From Bdellovibrio sp. (lineage in GTDB: Bacteria; Bdellovibrionota; Bdellovibrionia; Bdellovibrionales; Bdellovibrionaceae): a stretch of DNA of 43,879 bases. The notes beneath the pieces are model-generated. The model had not been told where the DNA came from. It ran no database searches and was given only the letters and a program-made list of their open reading frames with translations. Shown here piece after piece: positions 34,327 through 42,495 of this stretch. The position numbers were made by a program, and so were the translations under genes. How positions within the stretch are numbered: position 1 is the stretch's first letter; each line of letters starts with the position of its first letter. Where the stretch lies: NCBI GenBank assembly GCA_013360185.1, contig JABWCO010000011.1, positions 1 to 43,879 of the forward strand, written 5' to 3'.

Positions 34327-35650
34327 TTTCCACCTTCCCTTTGGGCAACCCATATTTGATAAATATCCAAATAAAGGCAAAGATCCCGGCGCTGAATAAG
34401 ACCGCCGCCATCACTAGTCCCAGAAAGTGCACTTCAATTTCTTTTTGAACTAAAAGAAAGTCCAAGCCCATTTTTCTTTCAAGATAGACCTGCGCCACTC
34501 CGGCAATACCAAAGGCAACCGTCATCGCAGTCATACCGATATTCGATGTCCAGAAAGCGAAGGTACTCCAACCACTGTCGTAAAGTTTTCTTCCTGTTAG
34601 GTTGGGCATCGCATAGGCAATAATCGCAAAAATTAGCATCGCATAGGCACCCCAGAAAGCGAGATGTCCGTGCATTGCTGTTACCAATGTTCCATGAGTA
34701 TAGACATTCACCTGAGGCAAGGTGTGCGCGAATCCCAAGAATCCGGCACCAACAAACGACATCACAGAGCACCCGATTGTCCAGGTCAAAGCCAAACGAT
34801 TCGGATGCTGCCGTCCACCTTTCTTGGCCATAGTAATGGCGTAAATAGCCATACCCAAAAATGCCACCGGTTCAAGCGCACTAAACAGACCACCAATCAT
34901 TAACCAGTACTTTGGTGTACCGATAAAATAATAGTGATGTCCTGTTCCTAAAATTCCCGATAGGAAGGTGAAGCCCACAATAACATATAGCCATTTTTCA
35001 ATAATTTCGCGATCGACACCAGTCAGCTTAATCAAAAGAAAGCTAAGTATGGCCCCCATGATAAGCTCCCACACTCCTTCAACCCAAAGATGCACGACCC
35101 ACCATCTCCAGTAAGAGTCCATCGTCTGATTCACGGTCGGAATCATACCCGGCAAATAAAGCAAAGCGGCACTTAATAGGCCAAAAAATAAAACCATATT
35201 CGTGGTGCTGTACCGGCGTCCTTTCCAGATCGTTCCGCCGATCAAGAAAATAAACAATAGGACATCAATCACCACGAGGTAATCCAAAGGGCGAGGAATT
35301 TCTAAAAATTTTCGACCTTCCCACCAGTTAAAGTGAAAACCAATCACCGCCGTAACCCCGACGGCAACGAAGGCTCCCAGTTGTACATAGGCGAGTTTTG
35401 GAAAGATAAGCTCTCGTCCTGATTCTTCGGGAGTGATGTAATAGGCCGCCCCCATAAATCCCGAAAGAAGCCACATTACCAGCAAGTTCGTATGCGTTGC
35501 GCGTGCCGCATGAAAAGGAATATAGTCATGCAAATTATCGAAGCCCATGTGGGCAAAGCCCATGATAAATCCATAAACAATCTGCAGCGACAAGAGAAGC
35601 ATGGAAACGGCGAAAAAATAATAAGCGATTTTCTGTGTTTTAAATTTCAT
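34307..35650 (-). CDS. norB: NorB, cytochrome c-dependent nitric oxide reductase large subunit
   Basis: The catalytic membrane subunit that reduces two NO to N2O. It has about 12 helices in 447 residues, the size of cNorB; quinol-type enzymes carry an extra N-terminal domain, absent here. Metal-ligand segments are ARATHTNLLVMWLLSGFMG, VHLWVEGVWELIMGAILSF, GTGHHYYFIGTP (the histidine pair at the non-heme iron site), and MHGHLAFWGAYAM. The glutamates in WVEGVWE match those needed for catalysis. It lies nine bases after norC. Confidence 0.97.
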   Translation of the reverse strand: MKFKTQKIAYYFFAVSMLLLSLQIVYGFIMGFAHMGFDNLHDYIPFHAARATHTNLLVMWLLSGFMGAAYYITPEESGRELIFPKLAYVQLGAFVAVGVTAVIGFHFNWWEGRKFLEIPRPLDYLVVIDVLLFIFLIGGTIWKGRRYSTTNMVLFFGLLSAALLYLPGMIPTVNQTMDSYWRWWVVHLWVEGVWELIMGAILSFLLIKLTGVDREIIEKWLYVIVGFTFLSGILGTGHHYYFIGTPKYWLMIGGLFSALEPVAFLGMAIYAITMAKKGGRQHPNRLALTWTIGCSVMSFVGAGFLGFAHTLPQVNVYTHGTLVTAMHGHLAFWGAYAMLIFAIIAYAMPNLTGRKLYDSGWSTFAFWTSNIGMTAMTVAFGIAGVAQVYLERKMGLDFLLVQKEIEVHFLGLVMAAVLFSAGIFAFIWIFIKYGLPKGKVENASTNS

Positions 35651-35659
35651 ATAAAGTCC

Positions 35660-36343
35660 TTACTTCAACTGAGAAAGAAAATTTGCAAGCTCTAAAATTT
35701 GCTCGTCTGTCAGTGGCAACTTGGGCATTTTAGAGTCTGCCTTTACCGCAACTGGGTCTTTCAACCAGGACACAAAATAATTTTGTTCAAACCGATTGCC
35801 GACTCCATCTAAAGCCGGCCCCACTGCACCGCCTTTACCTTTAAGACTGTGACAAGCAACACAAACTTGGTCGTAAATGGCCGGATGTGCTAATTCTGCC
35901 GCAGAAACTGGCTCTGGATTTACCGGAGCCAGATCAGGTTTTGCCGGGAATCCATTTAAGTCGACTTCCCCAATCCATTTTAAGAATGCAACCAACGCAT
36001 CAATTTCTTCTTCTGTGAAATTATACTTCTGCATTTTACGTTGCCCCGGGAACATCGCCTGAGGATCTTTTAACATCGCACGAATAAAAGGTTCTCCACG
36101 ACGGGTGTAGACTTTTGTCAATTCCGGCGCGTAATATGCGCCTTCCCCCATAATGGTGTGACAACCCATGCAGTTGTTATGGTCCCACAGATCTTTACCA
36201 TGGATAACTTCGGGCGTGATATTTTCGGACCGTGTCTGGTGCGGGACTCGCTGAATAGTATCAATGGTTAAAACCACAAAACACCCAGAACACAGAACAG
36301 TACCGATCAAAAAGAATTTTTTGGCGGCGGACTTCGACAACAT
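35660..36343 (-). CDS. norC: NorC with an additional C-terminal cytochrome c domain (di-heme)
   Basis: The membrane-anchored cytochrome c that feeds electrons to NorB. After one N-terminal helix (about 9-27) comes a canonical NorC domain: CMGCHTIMGEGAYYAPEL with heme site at 58-62 and a methionine ligand near 104. A proline-rich linker (about 136-148) leads to a second cytochrome c domain with CVACHSLKGKGGAVGPAL (161-165) and methionine near 206 in KMPKLP. Typical NorC has about 150 residues and one heme; this one has 227 and two. The second domain may be the docking electron carrier. The ATG after AAAGGAG is used; the preceding 15 codons lie in the leader. Confidence 0.93.
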   Translation of the reverse strand: MLSKSAAKKFFLIGTVLCSGCFVVLTIDTIQRVPHQTRSENITPEVIHGKDLWDHNNCMGCHTIMGEGAYYAPELTKVYTRRGEPFIRAMLKDPQAMFPGQRKMQKYNFTEEEIDALVAFLKWIGEVDLNGFPAKPDLAPVNPEPVSAAELAHPAIYDQVCVACHSLKGKGGAVGPALDGVGNRFEQNYFVSWLKDPVAVKADSKMPKLPLTDEQILELANFLSQLK

Positions 36344-36368
36344 GATGGCTCCTTTTAAAATCCATGAC

Positions 36369-36410
36369 ATCGTAATTGAGGAAGCCAAATTTAAAATTGA
36401 TTCAGATCAA
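36369..36410 (-). promoter_or_regulatory. FNR/DNR-dependent promoter of the nor operon
   Basis: TTGATTCAGATCAA (36397-36410) is a full TTGAT-N4-ATCAA site. On the minus strand TACGAT (36374-36369) begins exactly 22 bases later, followed by norC after a short leader. The box overlaps the stop codon of the upstream decarboxylase gene. Confidence 0.85.
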
Positions 36411-38188
36411 TAATTCATAAATATTTCGGAGCCCTGGTGACCTTTAGGATCCCCCGTCACTCTTTGCTTCAGGGCATTTACGAAGAGAGTTAAGAAATCA
36501 TTTTTCATTTCAATAGATCGAAAGAACGGATTCATAATACAAAGGCGAATCAACACCAGGCCTTCGCAATCATTGCTCCCCTGCCAAGATTGAACAAAAG
36601 AGTCCACGTATTGGGAATAGCTTTTCTTATAAAGGTACGTCTTAGATACAAAAAAATCTGTGTCTGCCGAGCCAGAAAAGGATTCGTAAATACTCAAAGT
36701 TCGTTTATTAACCTCTTGCACAGAATCTCCGTTCGCAGCCAAACAAAAGCCCAGGAGATTGGCATCACCAAAAGGAGCCACCCGCACTTCAGGAATCTCA
36801 GAGCACAAGCGCTGTTCAAGCTCTTTACGCAAACGAATGGTGCGCGCGATAATTCGCCCATAGCCTTGCTGGCCCAGTCCCACACAGCGTGCCGTCATCC
36901 AAGTCGCGACGGCCCCCGTTGCCGATCGCGAACCTTCCAGGGTAAAGAGTCCCTTGTCATAACCTTGGGAAAAATTAACATAGGGACCACCAAAGGAACG
37001 TTGATAATAGTCCTGGCCGGCAGCCGCAATAAAGGCTCCGCATGCATAAGGCACATAGCCTAACTTATGTGGATCTATGGTCACAGATGTCGCGAACCTT
37101 ACTGCTTTTACCGCAGCTAAACTGACTGGCGAAAGAACATCGCAGACTTCAGAGTCATCTCCTTGCAGAGAACACAAAAATCCACCGTAGGCGGCATCAA
37201 CGTGATGCCACAAGTGCCAATCATGTTTTTCTTTAAGTTCTGCAACCACCTGTGCGACCTCATCAATCGGATCGATCATGCCTAACTCAGTCGTGCCAAG
37301 CACAGAAACAATCATCGCAATAGGACGGTCTTGCTCTTGCGCCAGCTCAATTTTCTTTCTTAAATCCATCACATCCAAGTGGCCATGGCTGTTTAATTTC
37401 ACAGACCAGAAGGCTTCCGCTCCCAGACCAAAAACATGGGCGGCTTTCACCCACGAATAGTGTTTGTGTTGGGGAACCAACAGAATGGGTCCTAAAAAAG
37501 TTCGCTCGGTTTTTGCTGAAATAGATGCGCTTGCCACAAATGGATTGGTTGCCGTCGGGTTTAAACACGCCGACCGCTCCTTTAGATCCGCTGGCAACAT
37601 TTGATACCTGTGCCAGCCCATTAAAGAACTGGCAAAAGCCGATGAGGATCCGTCTTCCAAACCAGCCGCCATCCAATCGTAACAGCGTGCCAGAGCACGA
37701 TAAACGGCTTCAAAGTTAGCAACGGTTCCGCCCGAAGTAAAGTGTCCCACTCCCTGTTCTAAGCCCATCATCAGGCTTAAGGCGGCGATGGCCTCATCCT
37801 CTACTTGGGTGCCCACCAATGAAGACTCGGCAGAAATATTGTTGGGATTATGAAGCAAGGTAAGAATATGACCGAATAACGCCGGCAAAGATACTTCTGA
37901 AAACATATGACCAATGTAACGTGGTGAAAACTTAGGAATTTCATTCTCAAAACGTTTGGACAATTCTAGTAAAACAGCTTCGGTTGTTTGCCTACGCAAT
38001 ATATATTCCGGCTGCAGCATATCCTGGTCAGAAATCGCGATACCATCCCCAGGACGAAAATTCTGGCGCCACTGAAACCAAGCTTTTAATAAAGTCTCAA
38101 CTTGCTCTAAAACCCAATTCTGGTTTTCCGCCTGAGGTCCCAAAAAAAGGCCCTTCAAAGCCACTTCTTCCTTCTTACATGTGTCCAT
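36407..38188 (-). CDS. PLP-dependent group II decarboxylase (glutamate/tyrosine decarboxylase-like)
   Basis: A 593-residue pyridoxal-phosphate enzyme. Cofactor-binding features are clear: HFTSGGTVANFEA (phosphate site), HHVDAAYGGFLC (ring-stacking and aspartate), and the Schiff-base lysine in TIDPHKLGYVPYACG. The C-terminus (LVLIRLCIMNPF) matches the group II decarboxylase fold. Substrate cannot be read from sequence; aromatic amino acids, glutamate, aspartate or cysteine sulphinate are all possible. It is transcribed toward norC and its stop codon lies inside the nor FNR box, so read-through into nor is possible. It starts divergently from the second Crp-family gene. Confidence 0.85.
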   Translation of the reverse strand: MDTCKKEEVALKGLFLGPQAENQNWVLEQVETLLKAWFQWRQNFRPGDGIAISDQDMLQPEYILRRQTTEAVLLELSKRFENEIPKFSPRYIGHMFSEVSLPALFGHILTLLHNPNNISAESSLVGTQVEDEAIAALSLMMGLEQGVGHFTSGGTVANFEAVYRALARCYDWMAAGLEDGSSSAFASSLMGWHRYQMLPADLKERSACLNPTATNPFVASASISAKTERTFLGPILLVPQHKHYSWVKAAHVFGLGAEAFWSVKLNSHGHLDVMDLRKKIELAQEQDRPIAMIVSVLGTTELGMIDPIDEVAQVVAELKEKHDWHLWHHVDAAYGGFLCSLQGDDSEVCDVLSPVSLAAVKAVRFATSVTIDPHKLGYVPYACGAFIAAAGQDYYQRSFGGPYVNFSQGYDKGLFTLEGSRSATGAVATWMTARCVGLGQQGYGRIIARTIRLRKELEQRLCSEIPEVRVAPFGDANLLGFCLAANGDSVQEVNKRTLSIYESFSGSADTDFFVSKTYLYKKSYSQYVDSFVQSWQGSNDCEGLVLIRLCIMNPFFRSIEMKNDFLTLFVNALKQRVTGDPKGHQGSEIFMNY

Positions 38189-38239
38189 GTATCCGCCTAA
38201 CTTTATGCAGAGATTGCCCTAAGGTCTGACGACAAAGTA

Positions 38240-38256
38240 TCCAACCCCCCGTTGGA
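38240..38256. repeat. Inverted repeat in the decarboxylase/crp intergenic region
   Basis: TCCAAC and GTTGGA flank a CCCCC loop. It would form a hairpin in the decarboxylase leader if transcription starts upstream of it; function unknown. Confidence 0.35.
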
Positions 38257-38276
38257 TTTCTAAAATGACTGAAAAA

Positions 38277-38290
38277 TTGATCCAAATCAT
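38277..38290. promoter_or_regulatory. FNR-type box between the decarboxylase and second crp-like gene
   Basis: TTGATCCAAATCAT matches TTGAT-N4-ATCAA at nine of ten conserved bases. It is 45 bases before the Crp-family ATG and 89 bases before the decarboxylase ATG. No -10 hexamer is found 22 bases away on either strand, so it may act by repression or at another distance. Confidence 0.6.
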
Positions 38291-38334
38291 AGTGAGGCCG
38301 AGTCTTAAATGAGAGCCTGACAAGCGAGGGCCCT

Positions 38335-39048
38335 ATGACAGACACACTAAATCGCCTAAAGAACTTGGATTGCTTCAAACCTATGTCCGAAAGAGACTTA
38401 AAAGAAATCTCTTCGCAATTCGAAGTCGTATACGTGAAACAAAGAGACATTCTTTTTAAGGAAGACACTGCGATCAAGGACCTCTATATCGTCTTGTATG
38501 GTTCCTTTAAAATTCAAAAGAAAGTCCATCGTTCTACTCCCGTCATTTTAAACTTTTTAGGTCGCGGCGAATTCTTAGGTATCGCCATGGCGGGAATCAC
38601 CGTACCAAAGTACCCGGCCTCTGCCGTCGCCAACGAAGACGGCGCCTTGCTGCGTTTTGACCGTAACTTCTTCCTGAATACTCTGATGAAAATGGAAAGC
38701 GTTAAGACCGTCGTCAATCAGCAAATGGGTGAACGTTTCCTCGAGTTTCAAAATGATCGCTGTATGGAAAAAGCTCGCATACCGCAAAAGATCGCAGATT
38801 TTTTGTTGCGCATGTGCCGTCGCCAGAAAAATAATAGCGGCCAGATTCAAATACCGATTACCCGCAAAGAAATCGCCCAGCGGGTAGGTACACATACCGA
38901 AACGGTGATTCGCGTTTTAAGCCTATGGACTAAGAATGGGTGGATCCGCACCGAGGACAAACATATCGAATTGCTGGCAATTCATGAAATTGAAAGAAGC
39001 TGTGGACCTATGAATATTCCTTTAGAACTAGAAGTCGATAGCAAATAA
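38335..39048 (+). CDS. Second Crp/FNR-family regulator
   Basis: A 237-residue regulator with effector barrel (DLYIVLYGSFKIQKK, FLGRGEFLGIAMAG), dimer helix and winged helix (TRKEIAQRVGTHTETVIRVL). The recognition helix reads ETVIR (189-193): E and R are kept, but the FNR serine is isoleucine, so the preferred site may differ from TTGAT. No N-terminal cysteine cluster is present (C13 only), so it is not an iron-sulphur FNR. Its place between nor and nir genes suggests an NO- or redox-responsive role. A short bidirectional terminator follows. Confidence 0.88.
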   Translation: MTDTLNRLKNLDCFKPMSERDLKEISSQFEVVYVKQRDILFKEDTAIKDLYIVLYGSFKIQKKVHRSTPVILNFLGRGEFLGIAMAGITVPKYPASAVANEDGALLRFDRNFFLNTLMKMESVKTVVNQQMGERFLEFQNDRCMEKARIPQKIADFLLRMCRRQKNNSGQIQIPITRKEIAQRVGTHTETVIRVLSLWTKNGWIRTEDKHIELLAIHEIERSCGPMNIPLELEVDSK

Positions 39049-39069
39049 AAAAGGGCTTTCGCCCTCTTT
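39047..39069. terminator. Bidirectional terminator between the crp-like gene and the nirK operon
   Basis: AGGGC and GCCCT form a short stem around TTTC, with TCTTT on the plus side and a run of six T residues on the minus side. It can end both the regulator transcript and the nirK-nirV-SCO-DUF2249 transcript. Confidence 0.75.
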
Positions 39070-39333
39070 CTATTCACCGCCACAAAATCCGCAGCAGCCT
39101 TCTTTTTTCTTCTTGGTAATCTTTAATTGCCACTGTGTCGGGCCATTTTCTAAGTAATCATACTCAAACTGATCCTGCTTTAATGTCGCAAACTGTCTTA
39201 ACAACGGAACGGGATCATGAGTATTTACGATAACTAAGCTTTCGCCGCCTTCAAGATTGTCAAAGCTTTGAAAGATGTAAGCGTGTCTTTCGGGTGCCGG
39301 AATTTTTTGTGCCTCAATTACAAAATCAGCCAT
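39070..39333 (-). CDS. DUF2249-domain protein with cysteine-rich tail
   Basis: An 87-residue protein. The segment IFQSFDNLEGGESLVIVNTHDPVPLLRQF is the core of the DUF2249 domain, a small fold often encoded beside NO reductase and nitrite reductase genes. It ends CCGFCGGE, with three cysteines that could bind a metal. Function is not established. The ATG after AAAGGAGA is used rather than one 21 codons upstream inside the SCO gene end. It is the last gene of the nirK operon, 59 bases after the SCO stop. Confidence 0.75.
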   Translation of the reverse strand: MADFVIEAQKIPAPERHAYIFQSFDNLEGGESLVIVNTHDPVPLLRQFATLKQDQFEYDYLENGPTQWQLKITKKKKEGCCGFCGGE

Positions 39334-39392
39334 AGGGTCTCCTTTTCTGCTTTCAGCATAAAAGAATTCCCCTTGCATTACCTTGATTCGAG

Positions 39393-40007
39393 TCAATTCT
39401 TGATAAATTTTGCCAATTCTTTGGGATCTTTATCCGCCCCTGACTGTTGCCCTTTAATAACGCCTTCAGAATCCAATACAGTAATAATAAACGAATGGTC
39501 ATAGTCCATTTCGTCGATCTTTTTATATTTAATTCCTAACAAAGTCGCTATTTCGCGTGGAGATTTATCGGATTCGGCAGTATAAAAGTCCCAATTTTTA
39601 CTGAGCTTCCGTTTTTCGACGTATTTTTTTATCACTGGTGGAGTATCTTTTTTAGGGTCAAAACTGACTAAAACAAAGTGCACATTACGCACTCCCTTTT
39701 TATCCAATTCCTTTTCCAACTGCTGCATGTGGGAAATGATCAACGGACAAGCATATGCACAACTAGTGTAAGCCATCGAAATAACCACCGGTTGGCCCTT
39801 TAACGACTCCAAGGAGATTTTTTTTCCATCGACCGTTAGCAGTTCTGACTTTAAATTGTAAATCGACTCATCCTTTAACGGCTTCACACTTTCCGCCGCT
39901 GGAGTCGCCGCTTTCTCTTGGTGATGATGGTGATCTTCTTTCGCCAGCGCTATCCCAGCTACCAAGTTGAAACTTAAGATACCCAACATTATTTTTAAGA
40001 CTTTCAT
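39393..40007 (-). CDS. SCO1/SenC-type copper-binding thioredoxin-fold protein
   Basis: A 204-residue exported protein: signal peptide (about 1-22), a histidine-rich stretch (DHHHHQ, about 26-31) and a thioredoxin fold with the copper-binding CAYAC near residue 85 and the conserved histidine in MDYDHSFIITVLD. SCO proteins deliver copper or act as thiol reductants for CuA oxidases; PrrC/SenC members occur with respiratory gene sets. Next to a copper nitrite reductase, copper delivery to NirK is a reasonable inference. It follows nirV by two bases. Confidence 0.9.
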   Translation of the reverse strand: MKVLKIMLGILSFNLVAGIALAKEDHHHHQEKAATPAAESVKPLKDESIYNLKSELLTVDGKKISLESLKGQPVVISMAYTSCAYACPLIISHMQQLEKELDKKGVRNVHFVLVSFDPKKDTPPVIKKYVEKRKLSKNWDFYTAESDKSPREIATLLGIKYKKIDEMDYDHSFIITVLDSEGVIKGQQSGADKDPKELAKFIKN

Positions 40008-40009
40008 AA

Positions 40010-40774
40010 TTAATCCTTATCCTTTGCACAGCGAAACCCCAAATTCTTTACGGTGTATTTCGCTTGTAAGCTGCTGCGAAAAGCGTATCTCATAAACGCA
40101 GCATAATCACTTGGATCTGCCGCTGATGAAGCGCCTCCGCCACAGAATAAATTTCTATCAAGTGCCGCGTCGGCGCGCGACTCTCCGGTGACCATTGATG
40201 AATTAAAATCTTCAACCCACTCCCAGATAACTCCATGCTGATCGTAAATACCCGCAGTATTCGCAGAACGCTTCATAACAGAGGGCAACGGCCATTCCGA
40301 GCTCTGACCATACCACTCTAAGATTACCGTCTTTAAGTCATTCTTGTCTTTAAAAGGCATCTGTCCGACATATTCCCATTCGTCAATTACCGGCAAACGC
40401 TTGCCCAGGCTTGCACAATAAGCACGAGCCGCATACCAACTGACTCTGACAACGGGGGATGAAGCCCCAGATGTCTTATCGAAATCTAAATCTCCAGACC
40501 AATATTCTAGATAGTTTGCATCAGCAAAAATTTTCTTTACGGAACTTTTGTGCCACTCTGGGTGCTGCTCTACGAATGAAAGATACTCCGCATTCGTTAC
40601 CGGATGCTTGTCCAAATAAAAGGAGTTTACTTTTCGCGGAGTTTTATCAAGAAAGGCCGGCATCCGAAAGGAGCCGGCAGGGATCAGAATCATACCGTTG
40701 CCCCAAGAGGGCAAGGACATGAAAACCCCAAGAGCTAAAACTGCAAGCATCAGTGGCCGCTTGGGATTTTTCAT
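40010..40774 (-). CDS. nirV: NirV-like protein, formylglycine-generating-enzyme (SUMF1) fold
   Basis: A 254-residue exported protein (signal peptide about 1-25) of the SUMF1/FGE-sulphatase fold: MILIPAGSFRM at the start, VNSFYLDKHPVTNAEYLSFVE, VVRVSWYAARAYCASLGKRLP, GVIWEWVEDF, and the terminal NLGFRCAKD. Genes of this fold placed after nirK are called nirV; their role is not settled. The position 12 bases downstream of nirK supports the name. Whether it has any catalytic activity cannot be judged from this sequence. Confidence 0.82.
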   Translation of the reverse strand: MKNPKRPLMLAVLALGVFMSLPSWGNGMILIPAGSFRMPAFLDKTPRKVNSFYLDKHPVTNAEYLSFVEQHPEWHKSSVKKIFADANYLEYWSGDLDFDKTSGASSPVVRVSWYAARAYCASLGKRLPVIDEWEYVGQMPFKDKNDLKTVILEWYGQSSEWPLPSVMKRSANTAGIYDQHGVIWEWVEDFNSSMVTGESRADAALDRNLFCGGGASSAADPSDYAAFMRYAFRSSLQAKYTVKNLGFRCAKDKD

Positions 40775-40786
40775 TTAACACCTATC

Positions 40787-42208
40787 CTATTTTACTCTTC
40801 CCGAAGCGCGGATTGCTTTTACTTCGTCAGGAGTCACTGTTTTTTTAGAGTTACCCCAAGCAGAGTAAACATAATTTAAAACATTGGAAATTTCGTCATC
40901 TGTCAACACTTGTGCCGGCATGATAGAATCATATTCTTTACCATTCACAGTCACTTTGCCGTCCATACCGTGGACTACGGCAGAAATCGATTTGCTTTTA
41001 TTCTTATTTAAAAAATCTGACTTAGCTAAAGGAGGGAAAGCCCCTGGCAAGCCTTGACCATTCGTCTGATGGCAAGCAAAGCACGAAGATTCGTAAATTC
41101 TTTTTCCACGCGCAATACTTTCTTGAATGTTTTTCGCAGGAATAATCTTCGGTGCACTTTCACCAACTTCTTGGATAACGCCGCCTTCTGGTTGATAAAT
41201 TCCGTCTTCAGTTTTTCCAGAGTAAATCTCTTTAACGTGCTCGCCCTCAACCTTCAACATTCCCAAAGCACCTTTATTGAAGGCACGGAAGATAGAGTGA
41301 TCAACCAAGATGAAAGTTCCCGCTGTATCCAACTTAAATTCTACAATTGCAGAACCACCGGCTGGAACCAATGTCGTTTGCACGTTTTCATTAACTAACT
41401 TTCCGCCTTCAATATAGACCCTATCGAAAATTTCACCGATCACATGGAAAGAAGATACTAAATTCGGTCCGCCATTACCGACGAACATGCGAACTTTTTC
41501 ACCTACTTTTGCTTTGATCGCGTTGTCACCAACAAGAGCTCCAACATTGCCGTTAAATACGACGTAATCTGCTTTTTCTTCAACAGCCTTTGTCATGCTG
41601 AAAGGTTGCAAACCCGGAGCGCCGTATTTGCCTTTTGTGTAGAACTCACTTTGCATAACATAGAATTCTTTATCTACTTTTGGCATGCCTTCTTTAGGTT
41701 CAACCAAAATCAAACCATACATCCCGTTGGCGATATGCATTCCCACTGGAGCTGTTGCACAGTGATAAACATATAAGCCTGGATTTAAAGCCTTAAAGTT
41801 AAAAGTTGAGCTGTGGCCCGGAGCTGTGAATGAACCTTCGGCACCCCCACCTTGTCCAGTCACTGCGTGCAAGTCGATATTGTGAGGTAATTTGCTAGAA
41901 GGATGGTTATGGAGATGAAACTCAACCTGGTCTCCTTCACGAATACGAATAAATTTTCCCGGAACTTTGCCTCCAAAAGTCCAGAAAGTATAATCCACTC
42001 CGTCAGCCAAACGCATTTTAACTTCTTTCGTCTCTAGATCGACGATGACTTTGGTTGCATGTTTACGAGTGATTGGTGGCGGAACGTCAGGGGCATCCGT
42101 TAGGATTGCTTTTTCCTCCCCTTTAATTTTTTCTTGTGCATAGGCGGACACGGCAAATACCAGGGCCGCGATGCCGATCAATGATTTTTTTACTGCAGCG
42201 TACTTCAT
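40787..42208 (-). CDS. nirK: NirK, copper nitrite reductase fused to a cytochrome c domain
   Basis: Reduces nitrite to NO in the periplasm. Signal peptide about 1-24. Two cupredoxin domains follow with all copper ligands visible: type 1 site H109, C150, H158 and M163; type 2 site H114, H149 and H304; catalytic D112 and H255 are present. After about residue 360 a cytochrome c domain has [19 protein letters not shown] (376-380) and a methionine in SIMPAQ. Such a C-terminal fusion occurs in some NirK enzymes and supplies electrons internally. AAGGAG precedes the ATG. First gene of the nirK-nirV-SCO-DUF2249 operon with an FNR-type box upstream. Confidence 0.97.
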   Translation of the reverse strand: MKYAAVKKSLIGIAALVFAVSAYAQEKIKGEEKAILTDAPDVPPPITRKHATKVIVDLETKEVKMRLADGVDYTFWTFGGKVPGKFIRIREGDQVEFHLHNHPSSKLPHNIDLHAVTGQGGGAEGSFTAPGHSSTFNFKALNPGLYVYHCATAPVGMHIANGMYGLILVEPKEGMPKVDKEFYVMQSEFYTKGKYGAPGLQPFSMTKAVEEKADYVVFNGNVGALVGDNAIKAKVGEKVRMFVGNGGPNLVSSFHVIGEIFDRVYIEGGKLVNENVQTTLVPAGGSAIVEFKLDTAGTFILVDHSIFRAFNKGALGMLKVEGEHVKEIYSGKTEDGIYQPEGGVIQEVGESAPKIIPAKNIQESIARGKRIYESSCFACHQTNGQGLPGAFPPLAKSDFLNKNKSKSISAVVHGMDGKVTVNGKEYDSIMPAQVLTDDEISNVLNYVYSAWGNSKKTVTPDEVKAIRASGRVK

Positions 42209-42238
42209 TTATGTCTCCTTGATGTTTACTACTTTCAG

Positions 42239-42280
42239 AATCTAGCGTTGTTTCCGTTCCCAATAAATGATCCAGGTCAT
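42239..42280 (-). promoter_or_regulatory. FNR/DNR-type promoter of the nirK operon
   Basis: ATGATCCAGGTCAT (42267-42280) is a weaker palindrome, keeping the TGA-N6-TCA core of the FNR-type site. On the minus strand TAGATT (42244-42239) begins exactly 22 bases after it, the same spacing as at nnrS and norC, with the nirK ATG about 30 bases further. Confidence 0.75.
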
Positions 42281-42495
42281 CTTTATATATTTATGCAACG
42301 AGGTATAGTCTTAAACTCAATAATATATAAAAACATATAAACCATAAGCCAGACTCAACTTAAGGCACTTAAGATACTTAGGAAGTTTAGTTTCGCCTTT
42401 TTTGCCCACTGTCAGCTTTATAGACACCCCCCCCAGCCTAGGAACACATATAGCGCTCCTCCACCTTGCCCTTTTTTTGCAATCTACAAATAACT
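42281..42495. other. Non-coding gap between nirK promoter and the cysteine-rich gene
   Basis: No gene or RNA is recognised here. It is AT-rich and contains three 9-base repeats beginning CTTAAG, CTTAAG and CTTAGG at 42359, 42368 and 42377, which may be a protein-binding array, and a run of eight C residues at 42427-42434. No convincing promoter or ribosome site for the downstream gene is seen. Confidence 0.4.

Noticed and set aside
24046-42208. Complete denitrification pathway
   Set aside because: No nitrate reductase or N2O reductase gene is present in the window, so only nitrite-to-N2O can be claimed.
42427-42434. Run of eight C residues as a phase-variation tract
   Set aside because: It is short, outside any reading frame, and not placed in a recognisable promoter spacer.
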